From positions 1,240,001 to 1,304,000 of the forward strand of contig OX621167.1 in NCBI GenBank assembly GCA_951640195.1: 64,000 bases of DNA, written 5' to 3'. This DNA is from Porpolomopsis calyptriformis. Lineage: Eukaryota; Basidiomycota; Agaricomycetes; Agaricales; Hygrophoraceae. Made by a program: the position numbers and the translations under genes. Positions 13,420 to 22,299 of this stretch are shown in pieces (the stretch's first letter is position 1; the number at the start of each line of letters is the position of its first letter). The notes beneath the pieces were generated by a model that saw only the letters and a program-made list of their open reading frames with translations, made no database searches and was not told where the DNA came from.

Positions 13420-15258
13420 ATGCCCGATCAAAGTACAACATCGCCGCTGTTCCTAGGGCTTGATCTCTCAACCCAACAGCTCAAGGTCGTCTTGTTGTCT
13501 GAAAACATTCCCGTTTACGAAGCAGCCGTTCACTTTGACAGGGACTTGCCTAGTTATGGCACAATAAATGGCACTAACCAAGGACCAGGAATGGGAGAAG
13601 TCACCTCACCCGTCTCCATGTGGTTAGAAGCAATAGATCTTTTGATGGAGAGAATGAAGGACTCTGGAGTTGATTTCAGCTCCATAGTTGCGGTGTGTGG
13701 AGCAGCCCAAGTGAGCGATAATATCCATACTTGTGTCGTGATTAACATCAGAGAACGGTGTTAACTCGACAAGCAACATGGTTCTGTCTACTGGTCTGCA
13801 CACGCAAAGGAATCTCTCTCTTCCCTGGATGCTAGTCAGTCCTTACTCGCTCAATTGTTTCCGAAGGCGTTTTCTTTGTCAAATGCTCCTATCTGGCAGG
13901 ACTCTTCCACGACGCAGGACTGCAGTATGTTGCACGACTGTCTCGGGGGAGCTCAGGTCCTTGCAGATCTCACGGGCAGTCGGGCCCATGAACGGTTCAC
14001 AGGTCCGCAGATTGCAAAAGTATGTTTTTTCGATCACATCGATCACAGACCTAATAATTACTCCTATACGCTTTCAGCTGCGTCGTGTAAACCCTGAGGT
14101 TTATAAATCGACCATGCGTATTTCCCTTGTTTCTTCGTTCCTCACTTCATTGTTCCTTGGCTGGATCGCGCCAATAGAGGTTTCGGACGCAAGCGGCATG
14201 AATCTCATGAATGTGCTCACATGCAAATGGGACGACCGACTGCTGCAAGCTTGTGGTGGTTGCGCAGCCCATTCGAAACTGGGCCCCGATCCCATACCCG
14301 GTGGGACTGTGCTTGGTATGGTCAGCAACTGGTGGGTAAAACGATGGGGATTCCATCCAGGTACTCTTTCTGTCCCTCCTCTTTTCCTCTCTCTCAATGC
14401 ATACAAATTCCAGAATGCATCATCGCCCCATTTACGGGCGATAACCCTGCTACCGTAGTTTCGCTGTCGGCACCGGGAGATGCCATTCTCTCTCTTGGCA
14501 CATCAACCACCTTTCTTCTTTCTCTCCCGTCATCCAACACCCCGCCCAAACGATTGACAACTTCTCATCTATTGGCACACCCGACGACACCTGGTGGACA
14601 CATATCCATGCTTTGCTACAAGAATGGCGCTTTGGTACGGGAAGGGATACGTGACCGCTACACGGCGGGTAATTGGGACCGATTCAATCAGCTCGTTGAA
14701 GAATCACCGCCAGGAAATAATGGCTATATTGGACTATACTTCCCACTGCCTGAGATTATCCCACCCAACGCAGTTGGCGAGTTTTTATTCTCGTTTGGCA
14801 GTGTGGAGAATCCCAGTAAGCCTTTGTCTGTCGAGGCCTTTCCCCCCGAGGCCCACCCTCGTGCCATCCTTGAATCACAGTTTCTTGCCATCCGTTCCCA
14901 TTTATCTGCGGTTCTCTCCACTAGTGCCCTGCCCATTCGGCGCCTAGTCCTAACTGGCGGATCATCAACGAACCCGACCATTCAGCAGGTCGCAGCCGAT
15001 GTATTTGGGATGCCAGTGTACGTAGCCACCGGATTGGGAAGTAAAGAAGCCTCTTGCATAGGCGGCGCAATCCTGGCGAAGTATGCATGGTGGGGGCAAA
15101 GAAATGGGGGACCGGGGGTCATTGGGAAGATGGATGCCGGAGTCACGAACCGGCTCACGTGTGCCGCTGAACCATCGGAGGAAGCGAGTAGAGTCTATGA
15201 CAAACTTCAAGAACTTTATCGAACATGCGAAGAGGAAATCGTAGAGAATGGAGAATAG
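13420..15258 (+). CDS. XKS1: D-xylulokinase (FGGY carbohydrate kinase)
   Basis: The product phosphorylates D-xylulose to D-xylulose 5-phosphate with ATP, linking xylose and arabitol catabolism to the pentose phosphate pathway in the cytosol. Four exons (13420-13710, 13774-14019, 14078-14360, 14414-15258) give 554 residues, between human XYLB (536) and yeast Xks1 (600). The N-terminal FGGY lobe opens FLGLDLSTQQLK (phosphate-binding loop). The first intron falls inside the substrate-binding motif GAAQ|QHGSVYW, and ISNAPIWQDSSTTQ-type sequence follows. EVSDASGMNL holds the likely catalytic Asp. The C-terminal lobe has GDNPATVVSLSAPGDAILSLGTS and LTGGSSTNPTIQQVAADVFG. The ATG at 13420 precedes the phosphate loop by about 15 residues. 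An in-frame upstream TTG exists but is not a likely start. Confidence 0.93.
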
Positions 15259-15452
15259 AGGACCTGAAATTTGTTTTCATTACAACCTTGGAAACGGCCC
15301 TAAGTTTAAAATAAAGAGTCCCATCCTAGTATCACGTTGTACAAAGATCGTAATATATAAACTTAGTCCACCTAGCCGAGAGCACAATGCAAAAGAAGGA
15401 AAGAAAGAACATATCTCTAAGAGACCACGTAGGGCAATACTTCTCTTTTGTC

Positions 15453-16521
15453 CTAGCTACCGGTTACCTTCCCAGCCAACCTCTTCCAAAATCCCGGCTC
15501 TGGCACATATGTATCTTCCCCGCTCAAACCTACAATTACTTTGCCACTGACGGAGGTGAGCTTGCAATAGTCAGCAACGGGGGGGAGCGATCCCGGGCGT
15601 GCGGGGCTTGTATCTCCGAAGAATATCAAAGCTTCTTGATCGTTCTTATCCACAACCCTCATATTGCTTGCGAGTACTGGTAGGAACTTCACGCGCCCTT
15701 TTGGAGAGCGAAGTTGGAGTGCCCCGCAGAAACTCCTCGGGATCAAAACAATGATGTTGCCTGTTCGTAGTCATATCAGTATGGTGCATTTTAGAGCGAG
15801 TTAGGTGTGTCGCCTGAAACTACGGGTAGGTGTCACGTTGATACCATCAGAAAGTCGGCCTGCGGAGCCTGAGATGACACAGCTACCCTCGCTTCCGCGG
15901 GTATTTATTGTCAAGGACTTGACTCACCAGCTCGGGTAGTAGCTTCAAGACTTATGTGCTTATATGGCTGCAGGGTCAACTTGGCAAGAAAAATGAATGC
16001 GCATCTCAGAAATTGATAATTGGATGACGCTACCAAGTTGACAGCGATATCGCTTTTGCGGTTGTTAAGCTCAACGGTGGCCTTTGATGTGCCAGAAGGG
16101 TGCCCTAGAATGGCAAGGTTGAGGTCTATGACACCACTTTTTGTTCGAAACAAAGCAGCTGGGCGGGCCTTGCGGGAACGTTTTGAGCACTTTCCCTTCC
16201 CAAGCGTGGACCCATCCGGGACCGGAAGGTCTGGGTTTATGAAATAGGTACCTAGAAAGAAGCGATAAATAGTCTTGCCAGAAGGGAGTAGAGAAAAAGA
16301 AAAAACCAGTAATGTCGTCCTTCCTTGTTACAACGGAAATTTCATTCACCGATCCCGTCTCGGTGCATTGGACGACGGTCGTGTTGTATGGCGGCGGGCG
16401 ATCCGCATTATTCTAAATTTCTTAATGCTCAGTGACAATTGAGGACAAGGGAAATGCTTACAAGTCTGTCAGATTTTTGATCGAGGGGATACTTGAGTGA
16501 TGTCGTGGAATCGAAAATCAT
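15453..16521 (-). CDS. DUF7330-type protein of unknown function
   Basis: This resembles a family common in mushroom genomes whose role is unknown. Six exons close in phase: 16521-16462, 16412-16307, 16251-16034, 15967-15924, 15891-15845 and 15760-15453, giving 260 residues. The N-terminus holds PPPYNTT. The domain begins DDITGTYFINPDLPVPDG and continues with LFRTKSGVIDLNLAILGH, then NIIVLIPRSFCGALQLRS and GRVKFLPVLASNMRVVDKNDQ. These are alternating short beta-strand-like segments. There is no signal peptide or membrane segment. Some introns use weak donors (GTTTTT, GTCAAG) and the fourth acceptor could lie 12 bp upstream, so internal joins are less certain than the overall gene. The gene is divergent from the Rho-like gene, about 200 bp away. 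Confidence 0.6.
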
Positions 16522-16721
16522 GGTCGACCAACCTTTGTAATTCGGACGAGGGCTCCTTTAAAATCATGAGTGCACGAAGCTTCGACTGTGCACTTGAATT
16601 GCTGCGGAGGTGCCGCAGCAGAAACTGCAGAAAATGCAAATTGATCAGATCAGATCGACGTTACCAAATACGGCTGGTCAAGTGCTACTCAGCACCATTT
16701 CAACCGAAACCCGAGTGTCAG

Positions 16722-17667
16722 ATGCCCCAGGAATCTGTGAGTACCACCCTTTCCGTTCCGATGCCCACCCACTTTTGACCTACAGATCCGTAAAATGGCC
16801 GTCTTGGTCGGTGATGGTAGGTATATAACCCTTCGGTTCATGTTGCATTGACAAGTCCTAGTTGGATGTGGAAAGACATCTCTGATTTACGCCTTCATGC
16901 TTGGGGTAAATTCTTTCCGGATTTGTGAGCTATCCAAGACTTAAGTCACACCTAGTCTCGCATGGCCGAGCAACCCGTGGTAGGAATCCCAGGGCTTTTG
17001 CAGGCGAGACCCTCATAGTCATTTAGCCCCCCAAGATCAGCCCGTTGCAATTCGGTTACTTTTTGACAAATTTTGATCCTTGGTCCAAAGAAGTGCAGTT
17101 TGACGGATGCAACGTGGAATTGGTAGCTTGTCTCATCCAGTATGTAATTTTATTTTCTCTTCACCCACTCCTCATTTTTCTTTCTGACAATCATGTCAAT
17201 CACAGTATGCATGCTGAATATGTAGTTCGGGTTATCTTACTACCGTGTAGATGTTCATTCTCTCCTCTATGCAGCGCCTACGCTACGTCTCGCGCGATGG
17301 AGCCAATGTAGTTCTCGTTGTGTTCGCGATCGATGATATAGAATCGTTCGAACATGCCACAGGTATGGTAAGTGCAGATGCAATAATGTTTCACCTACAG
17401 TATTTGCTCCGAGTGCTAAACCAATCCTGATAGTGTATATCGAGTGTACGACGATTCCTCCCAGATCTCCCCATCCTGCTCGTTGGGTGCAAGGCGGATA
17501 TGCGTGCCAAGCTTGACGCTGACTCTTCAACTTGTTGTGTCCCTATCCCAGAGGCGGAAGCAAGAGCGGCAGCTATTGGAGCTTATTGCTATGTCGAATG
17601 CTCTGACGACAATTTGGAATCTGTAAACGCTGTTTTCCAGTTTGCTGCTAGAGCTTGCTTATCGTGA
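16722..17667 (+). CDS. Atypical Rho-family small GTPase lacking the switch II motif
   Basis: Seven exons fit by phase (16722-16736, 16786-16816, 16862-16905, 17027-17139, 17206-17221, 17275-17367, 17434-17667), giving 181 residues, the normal Rho length. The P-loop GDVGCGKTSL is intact. Switch I reads YFLTNFDPWSKEV and keeps the effector Thr. Then VQFDGCNVEL is followed by VACLIHMHAEYRLRYVS, where Rho proteins have LWDTAGQEDYDRLRPLS, so the Asp and Gln of DxxGQ are gone. The G4 motif LVGCKADMR and a G5-like VECSDDN are present. The C-terminus AARACLS has no canonical CaaX prenylation box. Known Rho proteins regulate actin and polarity at membranes; this one would bind nucleotide but is probably GTPase-deficient and not prenylated (inference). 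The third intron (121 bp) is long for this locus and its joins are the least sure. Confidence 0.7.
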
Positions 17668-18163
17668 GCACTGTCCGCTAGCAGTCGGCTTTTAGTCGAT
17701 TAGCATTTCGCCATTTAAACTGCAACAGGCACCATCTGTTGCAGCCCACAAATCTACAGTCTCCAAGCTCAATAGAATTTTAGGCTGCTTGAGGTTACAT
17801 TTCAATTTTCAGGATCATGGTTTCCGTCCGAGTATCAGCTTGTCAAATGTTGCGAGGTTCACCATTTCAAGTGCGGATAAAACTACATCAATCCGTGGAT
17901 GACAGTGTTCATTGACGGACTGCATGGACATTCACTAGTTCGATCGTTGGTCCTTGTTATAAGGCAATCATCATTAGCATGAGGCGTCTTCACGCAGACG
18001 AAACACCGCATGGTCCGCGGCGTACTATTGAAATCCAGCACGCTCAACTCGCGACAAACCGCCTCATACCACTTCCAGCCACCTTGCTTGAACCTGTCCA
18101 GTGCTTTCCGTCTTTTATCCTACAACCTCAACCTCTTGGTCAAGATAGAAGCCGGAGATGGTG
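17668..18163. other. Convergent intergenic region
   Basis: This is the 3' space between the plus-strand Rho-like gene and minus-strand RSA4. Short ORFs have no domain, and I see no further gene. Confidence 0.4.
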
Positions 18164-20238
18164 TCAGTGTTTCCAACTGTCGGAAAGGTGGATAGTAAGA
18201 AAATTAGCTTGCCAAAAACCACGGTTGATCAAACATACATTTTAACCGTCCGATCCCTCCCACCGCTGACAATTTTGTCCGCTACAAAATCAACACAGTA
18301 AACCTCGTCTGTATGACCAGGGAGATCTGTTTTGATTTTATATGTTTTGAGGTCCCAGATCTACATCGACGATTACACAAGTTAAGCACACATTCCTGAA
18401 AAACGGAGCATGCGACTGAAGGGAATAACGACTGACCTTGAGCGTACTATCCTTGCTCGCGCTAACCAGCAACCTCGAGTCAGCCGACCAAGTCAACCGA
18501 TAGACAGCTCCGATGTGTCCCCTGAGCGTGGCAATAAACTTTCCCGTTCGGCCTTCCCACACTCGAACACTGCTATCCCAGCTCGCACTGGCAGCCCACC
18601 GTCCATCAGGGCTGAAGGCAACATGGGATACCTGCCGCTGATGTCCTGTCAGTCGTGCGACGGGCTTGAGCTTCCCACCGCCGGGGACAACCACTTCTGA
18701 AGGGGCAGTGGTACGCGAGCCGAAGAGCGACCAGAGAAAGAGGGTGTGGTCATCAGAGCCTGATATAAGCAGTTCAGGAGTGGTGGAGAGGAGTGTGTTG
18801 TAGCGTTTAAGGGCGAGTGTTTGGGCTGCGTGCGGAAGGGATCAGCACTGGATCTGGAGAACAGCAGCTGGCAGACCTTCAGCGTCAGATGACGGTATTT
18901 TCGCCGTGTGGTCGAAGGGACCCGTCCGGAGCACAAAATCCGTGTTGAGCGCCAATGTCGTTACCCAGTGTGCATGATCCTTCAACGTGTGGTGTAATTT
19001 TCCCTGTCATCGACAAGATTAGACTGAGATAAGGAACACATTTGTCGATGCTTACGCTATTAGCATCCCACACCCGTACAGTTCGGTCACTGGAAGCGGT
19101 ATACAAGACTCCTTTCCCGCCTAAACCACCTCCCCCCCAGCGGACCATGTTTACGCTTGCTGTATGCCCTCCAAGTGTGTACTCCACTCGCCGAGTGAGG
19201 GTGGACCACACCCTCACGGTCCCATCTTTCGATGACGAGGCAAGACGTGGCGCTGATGGATTTCTAAAACATTTGTTGGTATAGATAGGCACGGAACAAT
19301 GTCCGTAAACATACATATGGATTGGCTCCCATGAGAGTGAAGTCACCCATTTTGTATGGCCTTTTAGTGCATCTCCGATGGGCTTGCCCGTTTTCGGGTC
19401 CCATAAACGGACCTAAAGACGTTGTGAGGACACCCGATTATGATTATGCAGGTCTAATCAGTCACGGCGAAGCCAATGAGAGCCAGAGAGAATACACGCA
19501 CATGTCCGTCGTGGCCGCCAGTTGCCAATTTGCGTTCCATGGCTTCCCATTCAACACACAGTACCCACCCTTTATGCCCAGAGAGCACATGCGAGGGTGT
19601 TTCTGTGTTAAGGTCCCAGAGCCGGGCGTTGGTGTCGCCTGATCCAGTCGCAAGTTGATTACCAGTCGGAGAAAACGACGCGGATAAAATTGGAGATGAG
19701 TGCCCTAGAGGATCTCACATTGGTGTTTAGCTTTGCCGAGATGTGTAGACCACGAACCTGAAAGGGTTGAGGAACATCTTGTTGCGGGACGAACTTTGAA
19801 CACAGACTGCGGAGAGCAGTGTACAAGGAAAATATCTTCTTGGGAAAAGGCATTAGATGAATGTAAAAGCACGTCAGCCTCCAGCGAATTTGAGATGACG
19901 ATTCTCGTTGGCGCTCCGGGGTTGCTTGCATCTTCTGGCAATGAGACGTGAAAAGCAAATGGTACGGGTTCGTCATCCTATTAATGCGAGAGGTCACAAA
20001 CGAATGATAGACCACAAATTTTAAACCACACCTTTGCGGAAAGCTTGTTCACTAATTCTTCTAATCCGTCCCTGGAGACATTCGCCGGCAAGTTGATAGC
20101 TGGCGCCAAAGGTGCGCCATTTTCCTCGGAAACAAATTGGACCACGACATTCGGGGAAGGTTTTTGGGGTTCAACCTTGGGTTCCGGTACTCCGTGATAC
20201 ACCTTGACGCGTTTTGGTGGGGGTAAGAGTGTCGCCAT
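18164..20238 (-). CDS. RSA4: Ribosome assembly protein 4 (NLE-domain WD40 protein)
   Basis: Rsa4/NLE1 binds pre-60S ribosomal particles in the nucleolus and nucleus, and its NLE domain is pulled on by the AAA-ATPase Rea1/Midasin through a MIDAS contact. Visible parts: a short basic N-terminus, then the NLE domain (VVVQFVSEENGAPLAPAI, EADVLLHSSNAFSQEDIF, CSPQSVFKVRPATRCSSTL). An eight-bladed WD40 propeller follows, for example GHSSPILSASFSPTGNQLATGSGD, GHDGHVRVWDPKTGKPI, STLTRRVEYTLGGHTASVN, ALKRYNTLLSTTPELLISGSDD, GHQRQVSHVAFSPDGRWAA and GHTDEVYCVDFVADKIVSGGRD. Exon 1 is 20238-20032. The gene ends with a 13-bp exon (18176-18164) encoding only IWKH, needed to complete the last blade. About nine exons in all; internal boundaries follow GT-AG consensus. 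Confidence 0.92.
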
Positions 20239-20663
20239 ATCAAGGGCGTATTCTAGATTATTGGTCTATTTTAGGAAGATTTGCGGACCCGCGAGTTTCA
20301 TTCAAGTAAAGATAGTCCGCTCTCATCGTTTTGGCTAGATGTTGAGGCTCTCACTGCCGGGACGCCCATATCGATCAGGCTCGACGACGGCGGTTTGTCC
20401 ATCTCTGACGCTGTAAATCGGTACTAGCGAACGAATGAAATGAGCGGAAGAGTATTATCTGGGACGAATGGCCCAGCTGGTCCATGATCCTCGTCGTCAC
20501 TCTACCAACAATGCCCACTAAAGTGGAGGATAATTGACTGTGGATTGCTATGCCTGTTCGCCTCTCAGGAATGCACAATAATATATGTGAGTGAGCAGTT
20601 CATGATGGGATACGCATTGAATAGTTACACATCCAACTAGTTTTTATCGTGGGTGCTACAAAT
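20239..20663. other. Intergenic, RSA4 promoter side
   Basis: This stretch contains the RSA4 upstream region and the 3' side of the secreted-protein gene. I see no supported gene. Confidence 0.4.
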
Positions 20664-21368
20664 TTAAGTAGTACAGCTGCACAAGCATGGACACTGGATA
20701 GGATGGCTGCTACACAGGTTTTGGAAGCAGCAGGAGCACGGAACCACAGTTGGCTGTACGTCTCCAGGCGAACACGTTAATGTAGCTGGGAGGGTGGAGG
20801 AGCAGCTGGACGTCGTTGTGCTCGTGGTTGTGGATGTGCTCGTGGTTGTAGATGTACTCGTGGTTGTAGATGTACTCGTGGTGGTAGATGTACTCGTGGT
20901 CGTCGATGTGGATGTGGTGCTTGTTGTCGATCCACCGATGCCTTGGGTTAGGTGTTTTAATAGATCGGCTTCGCATAGTATGAAATCGATGCCATCGAAA
21001 ACAATTTTTGATAACTTTGTTTCGGGTACAGCGAGAGTTAGAAGGTCGAAAAGTAGTGATGCACAAGCTGCGGGTGGAGGAGGTCCCATCGCAAAACACC
21101 CTTGCATGCAGAATACTACACTTGGGTTGTGATTGGCGTTGCATCCCCGCACACAGTGTTCGATGTCTGGGATGAAAGGACTAATTTCGTGAATGTCCTT
21201 TGCGCACTCGACGGAGTCTGCTTCGATCTCCACGAAAGTACCCACGGGACCGAGTTCTTTTCCGTCTTTTTCGAGGTGATTGAGTAGAAGTCCAACGCAG
21301 TTGACTTGTGCATTACACTTGAGCACATAGGCGAGCACTGTCAACAGAAAGGATCGGACAATATTCAT
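20664..21368 (-). CDS. Small secreted Ser/Thr-rich Cys-containing protein
   Basis: A 234-residue intronless ORF. The first ATG gives MNIVRSFLLTVLAYVLKCNAQ, a classic secretion signal. The mature part has about 120 residues with paired cysteines (CAKDIHEISPF, CVRGCNAN, CMQGCFAMG, CASLLFDLLTL), then a low-complexity linker of STTTST repeats that would be heavily O-glycosylated, then a second Cys-rich tail (CSCCFQNLCSSHPIQCPCLC). I recognise no named family. The layout suits a cell-wall or extracellular protein, possibly an effector-like small secreted protein, but there is no direct evidence. A non-ATG in-frame extension upstream is ignored. Confidence 0.55.
   Translation of the reverse strand: MNIVRSFLLTVLAYVLKCNAQVNCVGLLLNHLEKDGKELGPVGTFVEIEADSVECAKDIHEISPFIPDIEHCVRGCNANHNPSVVFCMQGCFAMGPPPPAACASLLFDLLTLAVPETKLSKIVFDGIDFILCEADLLKHLTQGIGGSTTSTTSTSTTTSTSTTTSTSTTTSTSTTTSTSTTTSTTTSSCSSTLPATLTCSPGDVQPTVVPCSCCFQNLCSSHPIQCPCLCSCTT
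20823..20912. repeat. Coding minisatellite, about five 18-bp units
   Basis: Tandem near-identical copies of an 18-bp unit (gtggttgtagatgtactc and variants) lie within the secreted-protein gene. They encode the hexapeptide STTTST on the minus strand. The copies keep the reading frame, so length variation would change only linker length. Confidence 0.85.
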
Positions 21369-21652
21369 CTTTTGTGATATCAGCAATACGCTTCAACCGG
21401 ACAATTTGGAAACATAACGTCACCTTGACCGGGGACTGTCACTGATAATTACCGTAGTGAAACTTACAACAGATAGCAAGGAATGGGACTGAGTGTAAGG
21501 AAGGAGGAGGGTTGCGTTCAACAGCATTATTAGTATATACATTGGTGGGGACGTACAGAGTGGAGTCGTTGGCCGCGAACGTGGGTGCGAATCAAGCTCT
21601 GTGAAGTGACCGTTCGCTCGGAGAAATTTAATCAAGTTATATAGGCTCACCA

Positions 21653-21772
21653 GGCATCATTATTGGCTTATTCAAGAGGTTCAATTCCTCTTGATGCCTT
21701 ATTTAAATTAGCGGGAGGTGGTGATCCTATACTTTATCAACATCTTTTCTGGTTTTTTGGTCACCCTGAAGT
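21653..21772 (+). other. Nuclear mitochondrial insertion (cox1 fragment plus tRNA-like segment)
   Basis: Bases 21708-21772 translate as [21 protein letters not shown], the invariant core of cytochrome c oxidase subunit 1, in AT-rich mitochondrial-style codons. Homology stops abruptly on both sides. Immediately upstream, GGCATCA (21653-21659) pairs with TGATGCC, and between them lies AGAGG-TTCAATT-CCTCT, a 5-bp stem with a 7-base TTC loop like a tRNA T-arm. The D and anticodon arms are missing. The whole is best read as a scrambled fragment of mitochondrial DNA inserted between nuclear genes; it is not functional here. Confidence 0.8.
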
Positions 21773-21958
21773 CAAAAATATAGGCAACGCCAGGTAGACA
21801 AACCAACCAATAGGGAAAAGACGCGACACCTCGTTCCCCGAGCAAAGATGGGCGTCAATCTGCAAAATCCAGAAAGGTTAGCTCTCGCCTTGATCGTAGA
21901 TATATTACTGCTGACTGCCAAAAGACAAGTGAGAGAGGCGCGCATTTGCCTTTTTGGG

Positions 21959-22201
21959 TTAGGATTCTGAACGGAAGATCACATATCTGCCATCAAGGCT
22001 ATTCGCAATCCAGTGGAGCTCTGTTGGTGGTGGGAAGTAGTTCGAATTTGTGAGATTTGTATTTTCAATGTCACCTCTTTGCATGAGCGAAAAAAGTGTA
22101 CCCTTAAGCTTGTCCGTCTTCGGTGGTGAGGTATGTGTGGCATCTATTACAGTGAAACATCGCAACAACAAACTTGATAGCAAGACAATAAAATGTACCA
22201 C
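21959..22201 (-). CDS. Possible small secreted protein
   Basis: An 80-residue ORF starting MVHFIVLLSSLLLRCFTVIDA, which reads like a signal peptide, followed by a hydrophilic tail (HTSPPKTDKLKGTLFSLMQR). It lies about 100 bp downstream of the R3H-SUZ gene on the same strand and could instead be part of its 3' untranslated region. No family is recognised and no introns are needed. Confidence 0.25.
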   Translation of the reverse strand: MVHFIVLLSSLLLRCFTVIDATHTSPPKTDKLKGTLFSLMQRGDIENTNLTNSNYFPPPTELHWIANSLDGRYVIFRSES

Positions 22202-22299
22202 AGACGGAACTGCCAGAAGTAGCGACAGAATGTCACGACAGGAGTTACCAAAGGAGGGTTACAGACAGCGGCCCAAGTACTCGTCCGCACAACTCCAAT

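Noticed and set aside
14221..15258. Long plus ORF beginning upstream of xylulokinase exon 4 as a separate gene
   Set aside because: Its first part is out of frame with the kinase and covers an intron; only 14414 onward belongs to xylulokinase.
20794..21132. Plus-strand ORF of Val/Asp repeats
   Set aside because: Antisense reading of the STTTST minisatellite; the minus strand has the signal peptide and Cys pattern.
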